The notes below the pieces were generated by a model. The model did not search any database. It was not told the origin of the DNA and saw only the letters and a program-made list of their open reading frames with translations. The position numbers and the translations under genes are program-made. DNA of 64,000 nucleotides from the NCBI GenBank assembly GCA_035293985.1, contig DATGLS010000048.1, positions 310,001 to 374,000 of the forward strand. Reading direction: 5' to 3'. Shown piece after piece: positions 62,477 through 64,000 of the stretch. Position 1 is the first letter of the stretch. The number at the start of each line of letters is the position of its first letter. This stretch comes from JAVDCA01 sp035293985 (GTDB lineage Bacteria; Pseudomonadota; Alphaproteobacteria; Rhizobiales; Xanthobacteraceae).

Positions 62477-63057
62477 GGCCTGGTCTCGTGCGCCGGCTCC
62501 TGCGAGTTGGCCATCGCGTCGGGATCCGGAAAGTCGAGCTGCGCCGCCGTCAGCGCAGCAAGCGGCGTCCGGTCGAGACGGCCCGCCGCCTCGCGCACAT
62601 AGGCGGCCAGCCGGCGCCCCGACGTGGTGGATTCGCCGGCGGCGAAAACGTTGCGAGCAAGCGCCCCGACGAGCTCCTCGCCGTCATCGCTCGCGAGCGC
62701 CTGCTCATAGACCTGGAGCCGGCCGAAAAAAGCCTCGCCGACCCGGCGCATCCTCTTCGGCACCGTCAGGTCGCCGACGCCCATTTCGCGCAGATTATGG
62801 TCCATGTCGGAACAGAACATATCGAAAACCTGCTGGCTCAGGGCGCGCGCCAGCTGCGCGTCGGTTCCGGTCTCCCGGCCGAGCCGGCGGCAGAGCAGCA
62901 CGAGATGCAGCACGATCATGTCGAACCGGCCCTCGGCGGTGTCGGGCGCGCCGTAGGTGAGGTAGAAGGCCGGGTTGCGGGCCTGCGCCACGATCGCGCC
63001 ATAGAGCGCGTCAATGGTGCCGGCCATGGGGTCGCGGCGAAACAGCCGAAAAATCAT
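62473..63057 (-). CDS. Ubiquinol-cytochrome c chaperone (CBP3-like)
   Basis: 194 residues. CBP3/ubiquinol-cytochrome c chaperone domain: IDALYGAIVAQARNPAFYL, FDMIVLHLVLLCRRLG and MDHNLREMGVGDLTVPKRM. Helps cytochrome b assembly into complex III. Usual neighbour of DUF177 and bamE in this order; divergent from bamE across 170 bases. Confidence 0.92.
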   Translation of the reverse strand: MIFRLFRRDPMAGTIDALYGAIVAQARNPAFYLTYGAPDTAEGRFDMIVLHLVLLCRRLGRETGTDAQLARALSQQVFDMFCSDMDHNLREMGVGDLTVPKRMRRVGEAFFGRLQVYEQALASDDGEELVGALARNVFAAGESTTSGRRLAAYVREAAGRLDRTPLAALTAAQLDFPDPDAMANSQEPAHETRP

Positions 63058-63227
63058 GACTCTTCAACGGGCCGTTAGCGGTTTCGTTGAAATCTTGCTC
63101 GCTGCGGGGTAGGTCAACCCTCTGCCGCACGCAAGGGACTTGGGGACCCGGGGACTTGAGGGAAAGCCGGATTTTGAGCCGAGTGCAGGCGTACCGACCA
63201 GGCCGGACGACGGCGGCGCGACGAGCG

Positions 63228-63656
63228 ATGCGAGTTGGCGTGGCGGCGCTGGTGCTCGCCCTCGGCCTGCCGCTCGGCGGCTGCTTCATCACCGAGACCT
63301 ATCAGCGCGGCTACCTCATTCCGGACGGTGCGCTGGACCAGATCCCGCTCGGCGCCTCCCAGGAGCAGGTGCTGATCGTGCTCGGCACCCCCTCGACGGT
63401 CGCGACCATCTCGGGCGAGGTCTTCTACTACATCTCGCAACGCACCGAGCAGACCTCGTTCCTGCCGCAGAAGGAGACCGAGCGGCGCGTGGTCGCGGTC
63501 TATTTCGACAAGGACCGCAAGGTCCAGCGCATCGCCAATTACGGCATCCGGGACGGCAAGGTGTTCGACTATATCAGCCGCACCACGCCCTCGGGCGGGG
63601 AGCAGCAGAGCATCATGGGTTTCTTCGTCAAGATCATCAAACCGAGCGGGCTGTGA
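63228..63656 (+). CDS. bamE: Outer-membrane assembly lipoprotein BamE
   Basis: 142 residues from MRVGVAALVLALGLPLGGCF, a lipoprotein signal with acylated Cys19. SmpA/OmlA domain: LDQIPLGASQEQVLIVLGTP and ISGEVFYYISQRTEQ. The BAM complex inserts beta-barrel proteins. Upstream in-frame TTG (63175) or GTG (63183) starts are possible and would add Arg-rich residues; the ATG has only a weak ribosome site, so the start is uncertain. Confidence 0.9.
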   Translation: MRVGVAALVLALGLPLGGCFITETYQRGYLIPDGALDQIPLGASQEQVLIVLGTPSTVATISGEVFYYISQRTEQTSFLPQKETERRVVAVYFDKDRKVQRIANYGIRDGKVFDYISRTTPSGGEQQSIMGFFVKIIKPSGL

Positions 63657-63661
63657 AAAGG

Positions 63662-63747
63662 CGCGAGTAGCGAATGGCGAGTAGCGAATAGAGGGCGTTC
63701 CCTACTCGCTATTCCCTACTCCCTACTCCCTACTCGCTACTCGCTTT
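63662..63747. repeat. Intergenic repeat, family D copy 2
   Basis: Units CGAGTAGCGAATGGCGAGTA and CTACTCGCTATTCCCTACTC with three tandem CCCTACT; fills the gap between convergent bamE and hppA, followed by TTTTT. Related to 11323-11398. Confidence 0.7.
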
Positions 63748-63752
63748 TTCCC

Positions 63753-64000
<248 letters not shown>

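Overview
The window is 64 kb of GC-rich DNA from an alphaproteobacterium, most likely Hyphomicrobiales of the Bradyrhizobiaceae/Xanthobacteraceae type. Pointers are the block bamE / cytochrome bc1 chaperone / DUF177 / plsX / fabH near the right end, ihfA-merR at 31 kb, an H+-pyrophosphatase gene at the right edge, and several families of intergenic palindromic repeats of the kind seen in that group. No rRNA, tRNA, CRISPR array, phage gene or transposase was found.

Left region (1-31 kb). A phosphate-binding protein gene (pstS, cut by the window edge) has a Pho box. Next comes a catabolic locus (1.4-13.1 kb): two tandem near-identical cupins, a complete three-subunit molybdenum hydroxylase (L, S and M subunits), a 4,5-dihydroxyphthalate-decarboxylase-like protein, a second molybdopterin large subunit, an aldehyde dehydrogenase, a tripartite tricarboxylate (TTT)-type binding protein and a TetR regulator. 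Three copies of a near-perfect operator, TTGACCA-NN-TGGTCAA, lie in its promoter regions. The arm sequence matches the published E. coli RutR consensus as I remember it. Upstream on the same strand follow two more TTT binding proteins and an acyl-CoA module (crotonase, NDP-forming acyl-CoA ligase, two adjacent acyl-CoA dehydrogenases). A five-gene peptide/nickel-type ABC importer runs the other way. The picture is uptake, hydroxylation and CoA-dependent breakdown of one or more (hetero)aromatic or carboxylic compounds; the substrate cannot be read from the sequence. After it come a VapC/Phd-type toxin-antitoxin pair whose antitoxin has an altered 5' end, another TTT binding protein, an ECF sigma/anti-sigma pair, and merR-ihfA.

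Middle region (31.6-59.6 kb). This 28-kb segment separates ihfA-merR from plsX-fabH, which are normally contiguous in related genomes. It holds a DUF3859 protein, a soluble lytic transglycosylase, a Cache-domain protein, a DUF4344 metallopeptidase, a secreted tandem-repeat protein, a class V aminotransferase divergent from a TTT binding protein (with a TCACCCA-AA-TGGGTGA operator between them), hydantoinase A/B subunits, an SDR and a tannase/feruloyl esterase. It also holds a polyamine/opine-like locus: an M24 enzyme with degenerate metal ligands, a PotD/A/B/C-like transporter and two FAD amine oxidases. An MFS transporter, a metallo-beta-lactamase-fold hydrolase and an unknown protein flanked by two diverged direct repeats complete it.

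Right region (59.6-64 kb). Housekeeping genes: fabH, plsX, DUF177, the cytochrome bc1 assembly chaperone, bamE and the end of hppA.

The strongest leads are the RutR-type operator set controlling a duplicated molybdenum-hydroxylase/cupin cluster, the split plsX-fabH//ihfA-merR block, and the M24/PotABCD/amine-oxidase locus.
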